A stretch of 64,000 nt of DNA from Acanthochlamys bracteata (lineage: Eukaryota; Streptophyta; Magnoliopsida; Pandanales; Velloziaceae). The position numbers were made by a program, and so were the translations under genes. Position 1 is the stretch's first letter, and the number at the start of each line of letters is the position of its first letter. Of this stretch, positions 49,368 through 60,252 are shown one piece after another. The stretch covers positions 3,547,725 through 3,611,724 of the forward strand of contig CM034129.1 in the NCBI GenBank assembly GCA_019914995.1. The letters run 5' to 3'. The notes beneath the pieces are model-generated. The model saw only the letters and a list, made by a program, of their open reading frames with translations. It made no database searches and was not told the DNA's origin.

Positions 49368-51560
49368 AAGAAGGATCGAACATCACCTCAACTGTATACT
49401 TGGAACTAGAAGCAAAACCCACTGTACAGAAAACCACCTTTTGCTTTATGAAATCTCGACCGTTGCAAGTGCTAAAATTATTGCCTGCTATACTGCCAGA
49501 GAATTCATAGGAAAAATCTATTCCATCCAACTCGTTAAAGAGTCCCACTTGTACTTCCAAACAGTAAACGATGAATCTAGCTGCAAGCACGGTTTGTCTT
49601 TTATATTTCTTTCGTGCCTTGTTGTCCTTGCTACATTAACCAAAAAACGTGCACTTGTTTCAACAGAACTTTAAGGGGCGAATCTATAAAAAAAATATAT
49701 TGGTCCTTTTGTCAAATTTAGGAAGTAAAGTCCATATTTAACCTGTTATCACAATCACAAAATGAAAGATGGCTTCATGAAAAACGGATAGATAGATATA
49801 TACATCCAAATTCACTTATATATTGAAAAAATTGTTTTCATGATGTCTCACTTTTGGAATGCAAGCTTCACAAGTTACACGAGCATTTAGAATTAGCACA
49901 TTTAAAGTTGCTAAAGAGTAAAACTTTTTATAAAATTTTTAAAATTTTTTTTTTGAAAATGAGCTTATTTTTTATTTGAAAAATTTGTACAGATAATGAA
50001 GTTATGACGTACAATTCACCAATATCTTTTAAATTTTAGAAGAAAATTTTCTAAAATACTATAGAAATATTTTTTAGATTGAAAAAGAGATCAATTGCCT
50101 TCTCCCCAACAATGCCTATATTTGACTTAAGCAAAGAAATGAATACCTGCATTACAACCAACTTTTACGTTTCAGACATGTTTTCCATTTTTCTTCTGAA
50201 TTTTTTTACCATCTTGAACTTGAAATTCTCTTTTAAATTACAACAAGAGGCTAACCAAGAGCAAAAAGTTATCAGAAGATCATTTTGATCTTGTGAAATT
50301 CTTAGTCTCTAATCTAGATCGACCTTAAAGCTACACGCTCCTTTCTTTATCCTATTGGCCAAGTATCCATCATTTTTTGACCATTAGATTTTAGTCTTTA
50401 AATCGCCTCTGTCATTTTTACTAAATTTTAATAAATTTGGTGCAACTTCACTTTTTATCTTAAGAATTTACTTTTGAGGCTCAAATTTTTAACATGACAT
50501 CATAGCTCATAAAACTTAGGCCCACATGTTCTTTACTTAAGTGATGGGGTGTCGTATATCTAAACTTCACGTAAGGATGAGTTTCTAAAGGGACTTTAAC
50601 CCACATTGTCAATCTGATATTTCCTTTTGGCCCTTAAAAGATTTGGACAACTCCAGCTTTTGCTTTAAACTTTTGAATTGGAGACTCAGACTTTTAACTA
50701 TTTAGTTATAACAGGAACTAAATAAATCTAAGATGATAACAGAGAACCAAAGAAAGAAAGTAGATTAGATCATGCACAGTACAGGATGGTATTTGCCGCA
50801 GCAGTTTTTGGGATTGAAACCTTATTGTCCAAAAAGCACAATTTCCTCTATTCTCCGGTCACATTCTTTTGTTTCTGTCAAGTATACAGCAGTTTCATCT
50901 TACAGGAAAAGATGCAATCTATATCATTCCTCTTTCCTAGCCGTAGTAAAAATTTCTTAGCAACTTCCAATTCTACCGTCGTTAACTGTTAACATGGTTG
51001 TAGCTTGGTTCTTCAGACGCGCTTATAGTGCAGCGTATCCAGAGAAATATGGATCATGAACAATTGATCACTAGCCTAGCCTATTCTATGATTGATCATT
51101 CTTTGGTTAATTAGCTGATTGATATTGTTGATATTTGTCGACCATATATGAGATGCATCTCTTGTTACCTTCAGACCAAATGCTTGTTTGTCTATGTTAT
51201 CTCCATTTGTATATACCTAGTTCATCTTTGGAAGACAAATAACCTACAGCTTTACGAGGATGTTAAGTTGAAGACACCCTTATCAATTATGAGCGTTTTG
51301 TTACAACATCTGTCTAACTTCTGGTTTCAAATCCTCCACCACACAACAGAGAACAAAAAAACCAAACACTAGCACGATCTTGGTGCTTTCCTCAAACCTC
51401 ATTTTCTTAAATATAACCTTCAAGTAACATAGCAGTTAACTCCTTAACTCTTCATTGAACCAAACCTCCATTATCTTCTACAATTAGAGCAAATAATCAA
51501 TTGACATATTGCATATTGAGCTTTAATGTGAATGAAGCTTTTTGTAAGTATATACTGTTG
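49368..51560. other. Intergenic region between DXS and the CACTA element
   Basis: DXS 3' UTR at left, then AT-rich DNA of about 2 kb. Several short open stretches on the plus strand (for example 50772-50992 and 51148-51372) have no recognisable product. I see no RNA gene or ordered repeat. Confidence 0.5.
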
Positions 51561-51563
51561 AAT
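51561..51563. repeat. Left target-site duplication (aat)
   Basis: The three bases aat directly precede the CACTA terminus and match the three bases after the right terminus. Confidence 0.8.
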
Positions 51564-52523
51564 CACTACTACAAATTAGATCTTTACCGACCTCAATATT
51601 TAGTCCGTATTGCATCAAAATCAGTCGATAGTACTAATTACCGACTGAATATGTGATAGTCGGCCATCCGTCGGTAATGACTGGTCGCTAAATAATTTAC
51701 CGACTACACGATAAATTCAGTCGGTAATTAACAGTAAATTACCGACTGAACTTAAAATAATCGGTAATGTCAGTTTATCGACTGATTCAGTCAGTCGGTA
51801 ATTTAATTTTACCGACTGAAATTTCAGTGGGTAAATTCAATTACCGACTGAAATTTCAGTGGATAAATTAAATTTACCGACTGAAATTTTTAGTGACTAA
51901 ATTCTGAATTAGCGACTGAAATTTTAGTAGGTAATTTCAATTTACCCACTAAATTTTTAATTATTAAATTTGCCTAATAAAATTATAATTAATATTTATT
52001 AAATGATAACAAAATCATTTATATTCATTAAAAATATATAGAATATTTACCAAGATTTATAATTACATATCCATTAAAGTCATCATCAAATTAAATATAC
52101 CAATTCATCCACCACAAAAATTTTCTCATAATTAAGTACAAATTGTTTCTCATCATTAAATACTCCAAACAAGCTCTTTGTCTAATCAAGGTACACTTCA
52201 AACAGGCTCTTAGTCTTATTGTTGAGTACTTCATATAGTCATTGGCTTAACTGAACCATGTTAGCCATCATGTACAACAAGCAAGGACTGTATCAGCAGC
52301 ACCTTTTCAGTATAGATTAATCCTTGAACCTTCCTACATTGTTGAGGGAAAAACTTAAGTATAAGAAAGCATCAAATGTCAGCATCGATCCAATAAGAGC
52401 AGAAGAGAAAGAGTTCGATGAAGAGATTTAAGGATACCAAAGGAAGACCAATAAAAAGTATATCAGCGAAGAAAAGATGCCCCTAAGATGAAGAAAAAAG
52501 GAGATAATAGAATAAAGTATAAC

Positions 52524-52685
52524 CTGGTCATCATAGTCATTGCATTCACGAACGCAAGCAGCTAAATCCATAATAAAAGTGTCCATGAGAGCCCTATCAC
52601 TGCTCCAACTAAATTCAATTATATCACAGCTTAGCTTTGTAACAGTCTCAACCATAGCTCCAGGATTGTTCCCTAACATGTCTAC
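52524..52685 (-). pseudogene. Captured exon-like fragment A inside the CACTA element
   Basis: Read on the minus strand, the fragment runs from an AG (TTCTCAAG) to a GT donor (CAG|GTTATA) and encodes about 54 residues including VDMLGNNPGAMVETVTKL, DIIEFSWSSDRALMDTFIMD and LAACVRECNDYDDQ. The composition and clean splice borders look like a real plant exon, but I do not recognise the family. It lies between CACTA subterminal arrays, so it was probably taken from a host gene elsewhere. Confidence 0.6.
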
Positions 52686-53411
52686 TTGAGAACAAAAAAC
52701 AAGCAAAATAATATTATTTTGTGTTATTAAGATCACAGAAGAAGGCTTGAAAGTAGCATTAACAAAAGATGAAACACATCAAATAGTTGGAACTAACCAA
52801 AATCCAGTCCGATGTAAGTTTTTGCTTAGCAACAACATATATTTCAGGTTAATAGACCAACTATGTCTTACGTGCATAATGAAAAAATACCATGTGTTAC
52901 ATTTTGTAGTTTAGCTGTGTAATGAAGTTTTCAGTTAATATGTTAATAAGAACCCAAAAGACAATCAACTACAATACATTACATTCAAACTTAGATAGAA
53001 CTTTACTTCAAATTCTGCACTTTAAGACTTATGATTGATCCAATTATCTGGTATCCCAGTCACTTGCAATACACAAATGACTACAAATATATGTCAAAGG
53101 CTAGGCTCCAATTACTAAAATCAAGTTTATCCAACGTGACAAGGGAAACAGAGTTTGTGCAAAAAGCGAGATTCTCAAAGATTTCCTAAGTTTCCTATAG
53201 ATGCCTTAACTTATTAGAATTTCAAGAATAAAATACGGTAAATCTATATATATATATATATATATATTAATTATTCTGCATTTAGAAGAACAGGAGACGC
53301 AACAAGGGATTTTTAACAAGTATGTGTGCTTTCACTATATGAATATTTCAGGTTTCCAACAAAATACTATTCAAATGAAGATGTTTTCAGGAAGAAAGAA
53401 GACAGCCATGC

Positions 53412-54250
53412 TGTTTAACCACCTGGCGGCATGTAGCTAATATCAGTGTCTTCAAATGAATAAGTAACACCTGCAGCAGCTGCTCTCCCCGGCTGACTGC
53501 TATCTGACAAAAACCAGTGAGCAACGTACTGAATAACTCCTCGCATCAGAGTTCAAGGGAAGTATACTCTTTATCTGTGCTGTGGTTGCCGCTTGGCAAG
53601 CAGAAAGCTTTGAATTAATCCTAGCCTTCAACTGTGCCCCTTGCTCTCTCCATTCCGCTTTCCGAATCTAAATCAATTAAAATCAAAGCTCCACACCATT
53701 ATCAGAAACCAAGCTACAAGCTAATTTGCCAAGCAGAATGAATCAATATCTACCTTAAGGAAAGACGGTAATGACTTAAGCTGCTTTACAGCAACACTCC
53801 GGACTCGCTCTAGGTGTGGACTCTTGATCCCTCCAGCACCAACATTATCAAGAACCTGAGCAAATAGCCTGAAAACAATTTCCATCTTTTCCAACCCTTC
53901 CACCAATTCCTCCTCAAACTTTGCAACATCCGGCCTTACTGCAACCCCTCCACTCCCTCCATTGCTCGTCGGACTCAACTGATCCACGCTGGTCCTGGAT
54001 GAAACTCCATTTGGCAACATCGCCTCGGATGCAGCAGAAGCAGCAGGCTATTTAGAAGATGCATCATCATGTTCATCTTCCCTCGACCTCGCTGCACTCT
54101 GCACCGACAGCGATGAAAAACCCAAGGCACCAGCAGTAGCAGTAGCACCACCAGAGACATCCGACGAATTCGACGAAAACAATGCATCACCTGAATCTGA
54201 ACCAGAGGCACCGAGCTGATCAAGTAAGCAAGAAACAAGTGAATCAGAAG
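53412..54250 (-). pseudogene. Captured gene fragment B inside the CACTA element
   Basis: On the minus strand a Ser-rich reading (LFSSNSSDVSGGATATAGAL, then SLSVQSAARSREDEHDDAS) meets a TAG near 54,049 and continues in the same frame as MLPNGVSSRTSVDQLSP, KFEEELVEGLEKMEIVFRLF, HLERVRSVAVKQLKSLPSFL. An intron-like gap (AAG|GTAGAT, about 53,754, to TTTAG|ATTCGG, about 53,668) joins IRKAEWREQGAQLKARINSK and LSACQAATTAQIKSILPLNS. Near 53,530 the frame breaks, and GRAAAAGVTYSFEDTDISYM ends at a stop near 53,422. I do not recognise the family. The in-frame stop and the frame break show that this copy no longer codes for the full protein. Confidence 0.65.
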
Positions 54251-55082
54251 ACTACTGAAGCTATAAGGTCACTTCATTCCCCAAATCAGAAACCAAACCA
54301 AATCAAATCAAAGCAAATAAAAAGAAAGGTTGGACTACTAGCTTGCTTCAGTTGGGGGCAAAAGTAAGCATTTACCAGCAGGAGTTAGGAACACAGAGAC
54401 TGCAGAAAGCGAGAGCTCAACGAATTGACTCGACAACAACCGGTCTGCTTCCTCTCTTCACCAGAACAAACAAAACCAAAAAAAAAAAAATTAAGGAGCA
54501 GGTAGGGAAGTATAGAATTAATTTATGAGGGAGATGTTGGCTACAGCAAGAATTGCTTACTTTTTTCGCCGGTCGTAGATGAAACCTGCAGTCACGCGCC
54601 GGAGAAGGAAGCTAGGTTTTCGGTGAGCAGGAGCAGGTGAGAAAGAAATAAGAGTAGTGCCGATCGAACTGGTCAACTGGACCTTACTAAAAATTGATAA
54701 ATATCGACTGACTAAAACATTCAGTCGGTAAACTTATCGACTGAAAGTAAATTTAATCGATAAAGTTATCGATTAAAAGTGGATTCAGTCGATAAAATTA
54801 TCGACTGAAAGTAAACTCAGTCGGTAAAATTACCGACTAAAAATGGATTCAGTCGGTAAATTTATCGACTAAAAGTATTTTTAGTCAGTAATTAATATAA
54901 ATTATCGATTAAATTATATTTCAGTGGATAAATAAATTGATTTACCGACCGATAGTCTAGTCAGTCGGTAAATATAAAAAAAATATCGACTAAGTTTTTT
55001 TCGGTCGGTATTGATAGATTTGTCGACTGTATTATTTCAGTCGGTATATTTTCAGTCGCTAAACATTAAATTTGTAGTAGTG

Positions 55083-55085
55083 AAT
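55083..55085. repeat. Right target-site duplication (aat)
   Basis: The three bases aat directly follow the right terminus and match the left flank. Confidence 0.8.
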
Positions 55086-55155
55086 ATTATACTATTTTAT
55101 TACTTTTGCTATAGGATAGAAGATTTTTTTATTTCTCTTTTTATATGATGATATA

Positions 55156-55397
55156 GAGCTTGTTTACGTTATCCCTCCAAAATCATTTTTTTTAAACTTA
55201 TTTTTAATAAAAAATAACTTTAAAAATTAAAATAAATTATTTTTATTAAATTTTATTTATTAAAATTTAATTTTAAAATTTATTTATAATATAAAATAAT
55301 TATAAAATATTATTTTTTATTAAATATTTTTAATTTTTAATTTTATTTTTTAAATTTATTTTTAAAAAAGTGAGTTTATCATATAGTAAACACACTC
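55156..55397. mobile_element. AT-rich MITE-like element (family member 3)
   Basis: The left end gagcttgtttac and the reverse complement of the right end gagtgtgtttac match at 10 of 12 positions, with runs of T and A just inside both ends. It sits 74 bp from the CACTA element. A flanking ata on each side could be a target duplication, but this is weak. Confidence 0.45.
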
Positions 55398-55922
55398 ATA
55401 TTGTCTTATAAAAGTTCTATTGCTCTTTTACAACAAAGATTGTTCTTTTTTTGTTTTCTTCTCTTCATTTTTACTTCACATTTGTTTCTCTTTAATTTTC
55501 ACATGATGTCATAACTACTATCAGGGAAGAACTGTATACTCATTATTTCTCGGATTCAACTTTGATCGCTACGTTTCTCTTCTTGCGCATCTATTTTGAA
55601 TTTTTGGATCTATATTTATTTAATTATTTGTTTCTGTCGAGATGGCTGTAGATAGAGATGATAGTTTACAATCCATTACTTTATAATTGGATGGAAAAAA
55701 CTACTCCTTTTGAAATTATGTGATGAGAAATTTCTTAACAAGAAAGAAAATGTGGAGAGATTCTACTTTAATTGATCGGTTATAAGAAAAAAATTTGTTG
55801 ATTTGTTAGATGTTTGTGAATCAAATAATTCAGAAATTATCACTTAGATTAACAATTCTAATGATCACTCCATCAGCTAGGCATTAAAATATGAACTGTG
55901 AGGGTGGTTTTGTAATATGTGT

Positions 55923-56165
55923 CGTTTGATTGAGCTTTTCAACTTCTTCATTTTAATTTTTTATCTTATATTTATCAATAAATTTTTTTCAATATTTTAA
56001 AAAAAGTTTTAAAATTTTAAAAGGTACAAAAAAAATTTTACGAATAAAATTTTATTATATTAATTTTTATTTTTTTAAAGTAAATAAATAGAACTCGTAT
56101 TTAAAAATTTTTAAAATATTTTTTGTTTCAGAAATTTTTTTTTTAAAAGCATTCTCAAAGATTCT
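55923..56165. mobile_element. AT-rich MITE-like element (family member 4)
   Basis: The left end cgtttgattgagcttttcaa resembles the reverse complement of the right end (ctttgagaatgcttttaaaa), sharing the core TTTGA..n(1-3)GCTTTT. The interior is AT-rich. Boundaries approximate. Confidence 0.4.
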
Positions 56166-57246
56166 TTTAGTTGGCAAAGTTTTATACATAATCTAACTTT
56201 AGAAAACAATATCCGATCAGTTTAGAAGAAAAAACATATGCATTCAAGAGTTCCACCCTACTATGTTGATTTTGGGACTAGTTGTCTATCGCTGAGTCGG
56301 CAAAAATATCAATCCTATATTTGCTCGAAGAGAAAAGTAGCTTCTTCATTTTCTTATGGCACTTTGTGATGACTTTAAAGGAGTTATTGAATATTCTGCA
56401 ATACCCATTTGACTATTGATTGGTTATGAATGAACTCCTGATGGAAGAAAAATATGTTTCAAGACTCAAACAGGAATGACACCATTCAGTGCCTAATGCA
56501 TCTTGTTTTGACAGTTCCTTCGAAGACAAAGGGACATTGGAAAGCTTAAAATCTTAGGTTGGATATAGGCCCCAGCAGTTAAATAGAATACATCTCCACC
56601 AACAGCAGGTGAGATAGTCTGGTTGCGATGGTTATTCGCAAAATATTGTAAGTCACTGTTACTATTTCCATTCCATAATTTGACAATAAAAGCGATATTC
56701 AAACTACTCACCTTTAAGTATTTCACGAATGGATCAAGCATATTGAGATTGATTACATTCTTACATGGAATCAAGTTTAGCATGGGATTATTAGCTTGCA
56801 TTTGATCTTCCCTTTCAAAATTAAGAACTTGTTTACAAAATTTTACTATCCAGCAATTGCGTTTTTCGGCCAACAAACTCTCAATGCATCTTGCCGTATT
56901 GTGAATTTGAGAAGGGGGATTTTGATAGAAAATCTTGTTCGAAACAGAGTCAGAAAATGTTTTTCTCTTAGGGGGAAGAAAAAAAGAAATTAGCTACATG
57001 AAAAACCATACAAACCCTTCTGAGTAGCTTGGATTGTCTGTTATAAAACCATAACCATAGTCGATATCTCAGTATTTACATAGACTACAATGTAAAACAT
57101 TTTACCTTAATCCGATTCACTAAGATGAGCAATGTCATTGTTACTGATTGCTATGGCTTTGCGTCGCCCAGCCAGTCAAACCCTGAGAACATTTAATTAC
57201 TAGTCAATTGACAATTTTATATAAAGAGGAGAAACATACAATAACA

Positions 57247-58522
57247 TCACTTTGGGTCGATAGTCATCTTCAAATGCCTTAGAACACTCCACATTACAGT
57301 GGACACGAAAAACAGGGCCAAACCAACTAAGATGGCATACTTGAAACCAAGGTTAACAAGCAAGTTCACAAGCAATCCAGCCAGAACAACCCCTACAAAG
57401 TTAGCAGAGACAGCTGACCAGAACGGCATACCGAGAATAGATGCAACAATGGCTCCAGTCCAAGCCCCAGTTCCAGGGAATGGAACAGCAACAAACAGCA
57501 TCAGCCCAAGCCACTGGAATTCTTCAATTGGGCCAGCTTTCTCCTTTGCTCTCTTGAACAGAAGATCAAGAAACTGAGTAGCTGATTTACTCTTCTGAAA
57601 TATATATGTCGCAAACTGCTTCAGGTAAAGTACGATGAATGGTACTGGCACCATATTCCTGAACAAAACAAGCAATTTCATAACCATATGGAAACTTTGT
57701 TTTACTGTAACGCTATAGCTTGTACATTCTGGTAATACCAAGCAGATAAAAAATCAATGCTCCAAATAACAAACAACTCCAATTTTTCTGATACTTTATT
57801 ATCTCAATTATTAAGCATTAAAAGCTAAGGTCATGATATATCACCCTTCCAGCTAGTGTCACAGCAAAAACAATACAACCAGTAAACAATCAACTACTAC
57901 TCATGATCATGATCAAAAGTAAAACTCAATCCAAACTCACTCACCCAAGAACAGATAGAACAGTGAGTTGTACAGGGTTCAATTGCATCCAGTAACCCAC
58001 TGGGATTGCGCCACGGAGCTCGAGCACCGGAAGAGCAGCAAGGGCAAAGACGACGGCTTCATCGGCCCACCCGGATTTCCTCAGAGCTGCCGCGACCTTC
58101 AAGCCAAAGCCCGAAGCTCGAATCGAGCCACTGGACGGACTAATCACAGCAGCAAGAGAATTCCCACATGCCAGGTAGCATCCCACAAATCCACAAACCA
58201 CCCAAACCAATCCCGACACAACACCTTTCCTTCTTCTATCAATCAATTCTTGAATAAACAGTGATTTCAGTTCAGAATTTTCTTCTCGAATTGTGAATGG
58301 TGACGGTAGTGGTAATGAAGTGGGAGTGATCGCATTGGAATCTGTTGAAACGATTGAATCTCTGGTCGAGGAGTTTGAATTGAATGAAGAAATCGGGAGT
58401 AAATTGTTGCGATTTTGACGCAAAACTGGAGGTTTTCTTGTGGGATTGTGGGTATAAGTTTTGAATTTTGTTCTGGTTTGTGGGAGAGTAACAATTGCTG
58501 CTGCAATGGTAGCAGCAGCCAT
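57247..58522 (-). CDS. Small multidrug-export family membrane protein, plastid-targeted
   Basis: Two exons (57945-58522 and 57247-57658) encode 329 residues, joined as SVLGNMVPVPFIVLYL. Residues 1-90 are Ser/Thr/Asn- and Arg-rich with few acids, a likely plastid transit peptide. Hydrophobic helices follow: VVSGLVWVVCGFVGCYLACG, VVFALAALPVLELRGAIPVG, LTVLSVLGNMVPVPFIVLYL, FQWLGLMLFVAVPFPGTGAW, TGAIVASILGMPFWSAVSAN and YAILVGLALFFVSTVMW. ELRGAIP and PFPGTGAWTGA are signatures of the family named small multi-drug export protein (Pfam Sm_multidrug_ex; At2g02590 in Arabidopsis, from memory). No substrate is established for plants. The ATG at 58522 is chosen because it opens the transit peptide (MAAATIAAAIV) in good context. 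Confidence 0.9.
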
Positions 58523-58859
58523 TGAAGAGAACAACACTAATGAAGAACTCTAGTACCTAATTAATAACCTCTTAAATAAAGATAAAAAGATTTGGAATTT
58601 GGACTCCAATAAAAGCTACTTCTAGTTAGCGACTAACGAGATCTCTCCAAGTTGATAAAATGCGTAATTTACCAATAGCTACAAGTAATTTAACTATTTC
58701 TATTAAAAGGGTCAAAAAGAAAAGGTAATACAGGTGTTTTCTGGAAAACGGCACTATATTTTCTTCTTGCTCCCTTCCTTCCTAAAAATAAACGTTCCGT
58801 TTCTCCGGCGAAGTTTCCCGCTCCTTCTCCACAGCCGCGCTTGCGGCGGCGATCTAACC
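58523..58859. promoter_or_regulatory. Shared promoter between export-family gene and small membrane ORF
   Basis: A 337-bp divergent interval. The right part (58,734 onward) is open in the small ORF frame but is more likely 5' UTR. No strong TATA box seen. Confidence 0.4.
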
Positions 58860-59102
58860 ATGATGATATTCGACGAAGTTCAAGTGTTCTCTCTAATTCG
58901 CTCTCTGTTGATAATGCCGATGTTGTTCTTCAGTATCGTGGTTTTGAATTTTCGATTGCGGCAATTAATCAACGCCACAGATTCTAGAAACGAGTGGGAA
59001 TTCCTTGCCCAAACCAATGAAGCCCATGTTATTTTTTACCTCTATGTTGTTAGCTGTATTGTGTTAGTGGAGCAGTTGTGGGAACCTTTCTATCAGCTGT
59101 AA
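58860..59102 (+). CDS. Small membrane protein, 80 residues, unknown function
   Basis: From the paired ATGs at 58860/58863 the frame encodes MMIFDEVQVFSLIRSLL..., with hydrophobic helices at about residues 12-31 (LIRSLLIMPMLFFSIVVLNF) and 55-74 (HVIFYLYVVSCIVLVEQLW), a hydrophilic loop NATDSRNEWEFLAQTNE between them, and the ending EPFYQL. I do not recognise the family. Support for a real gene: GC-richer leader, compact two-helix layout, divergent position 337 bp from a plastid membrane gene, and a following spacer. An upstream in-frame ATG at 58734 would add 42 less convincing residues. It could be a chance frame. Confidence 0.5.
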   Translation: MMIFDEVQVFSLIRSLLIMPMLFFSIVVLNFRLRQLINATDSRNEWEFLAQTNEAHVIFYLYVVSCIVLVEQLWEPFYQL

Positions 59103-59286
59103 ATCGTTCGTTTTTTCGTAATTGTAGTTTCCGAACCAGAAAAGGTTCTCATAGTCTTGTAGCAGATGAAAACAACTGTGAATTGGAAAGTAAGTTTTCC
59201 AGCTGAATGGATCTATGAAATAATCAGAAGAACATAAACCAAAGCACTCCATGTCTTGACGTTTCAAGAAATCCTTCCTCAATCGA

Positions 59287-60252
59287 TCAAATTAAAGATA
59301 GCAAAAGTTTCCTTAGATGTTCGACGGGGATCTTGTAGTCATCAACTCCCTGAAATTCCCAAAAAAAGAGCAAATTAACTTCAGATAATTAATAGATCTT
59401 TATGATAACTGTTAACCTATGAAAATATCACATGAACTAATATTTTGTACCTCAACACTGAACGCGTTGTGAAGAACACCACAGGAAGCAACCGCATTAA
59501 CATCAACGACATCCAGGCCAAGACGGGCGATTGCTTCGACAACCTTCACCATTCTGCCAGGTCCATTTTCACAAGTTATCCTTACATAGAACTTGTTCTT
59601 AGCCATTGCACTCAACTCTATAGTTTTCTGTTAGTTCCAACGAAATGCAAGTCATTATAAAACATGCATTAATCAACAAGCCTTTTGCTACTCTCTAAAT
59701 TTGGTGTATTCAACGTCCATGCATGCCTGGAATGTTTGGAGAGTCTCTGTAGGTGATGATGTCTGCATGCTCCATTCGCTCCCTTGCTTTATATCGATAT
59801 TTCCTCCATCGGGTATGGATGAAAGCTCCATCTGCAGGTCTGCTATTTGCTTCTGCAGCCGCTGGATATAATCAATTGCATCGCTGAGTGTCGATTCTTT
59901 ACTCATCTGTATTCATTCATCCAGTGAAAAATCAAATAATTAACCATCACGTACATAGGAGTTATATAATGTATCAGTTTGCATATGTATTAATATGTAT
60001 ATTTGCCTTGGTGATATTAGGAACAAGAGCTCTGAGATCTAAAAGCTTGTTGTTGAGCTTGCTCCTCCTCCTCCTCTCTGCCTCAAGGTTTTTCGACTTA
60101 TATGGCTGCTCCGCTGTTGTTGTATCATAGAGTTCATGATCACCAAACCCTTGTTCACCACCAAAGTCCAGCATGGCATCGGCAAACTCCGTATCATTCT
60201 GGTTGCTGTACTCTTGTGCAGCTTCCATGATATTTCTCGGCTGGCGGGACAT
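59287..60252 (-). CDS. bHLH transcription factor with ACT-like C-terminus
   Basis: Four exons (60007-60252, 59727-59906, 59451-59627, 59287-59349) give 221 residues. An acidic N-terminus (NDTEFADAMLDFGGEQGFG) precedes the bHLH domain at about residues 54-105: KNLEAERRRRSKLNNKLLDL, RALVPNITK, then MSKESTLSDAIDYIQRLQKQ and a leucine-rich continuation. Glu59 and Arg63 of the E-box-reading set are present, with Asn55 where many factors have His. The C-terminus (NKFYVRITCENGPGRMVKVV, then LGLDVVDVNAVASCGVLHNA) is the ACT-like fold found in tapetal and related bHLH clades (DYT1-like, bHLH35-like). Exon 1 ends AAG|GCAAAT, so intron 1 appears to be GC-AG; the exon 2 end is either CAG|GCATGC (used here) or GAC|GTTGAA (59715), which would add four residues. 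Start at 60252 preferred over 60309. Confidence 0.87.

Larger units (their letters stand above)
51564..55082. mobile_element. Non-autonomous CACTA (En/Spm) transposon carrying host gene fragments
   Basis: The element starts CACTACTACAAATT at 51564 and ends with the exact reverse complement AATTTGTAGTAGTG at 55082. It is flanked on both sides by aat (51561-51563 and 55083-55085), the 3-bp target duplication typical of CACTA elements. Both subterminal regions (about 51,590-51,960 and 54,690-55,070) are packed with repeats of accgactgaa and ttcagtcggtaa in both orientations, as expected of transposase-binding arrays. The length is 3,519 bp. No transposase coding is visible, so it would need help in trans. 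The interior carries exon-like host sequence on the minus strand (52524-52685 and 53412-54250). An (AT)n run sits at 53245-53267. Confidence 0.92.
55086..57246. other. Intergenic region, about 2.2 kb
   Basis: Mostly AT-rich and holding two MITE-like elements (55156-55397 and 55923-56165). The stretch 55,620-55,870 and 56,220-56,480 has a faint look of degraded retroelement coding sequence (for example phrases near LDGKNYSF at about 55,690 that recall Copia-type gag), but stops are frequent. An open minus-strand stretch at 56493-56876 has no recognisable domain. The right edge is the 3' region of the export-family gene. Confidence 0.4.

Noticed and set aside
55620..56480. Possible Copia-type retroelement remnant
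   Set aside because: A few phrases resemble gag-like starts, but stops are dense and no protease, integrase or reverse transcriptase motif was found; too weak to annotate.
57299..58264. Plus-strand open stretches opposite the export-family gene
   Set aside because: Antisense shadows of the two coding exons on the minus strand.
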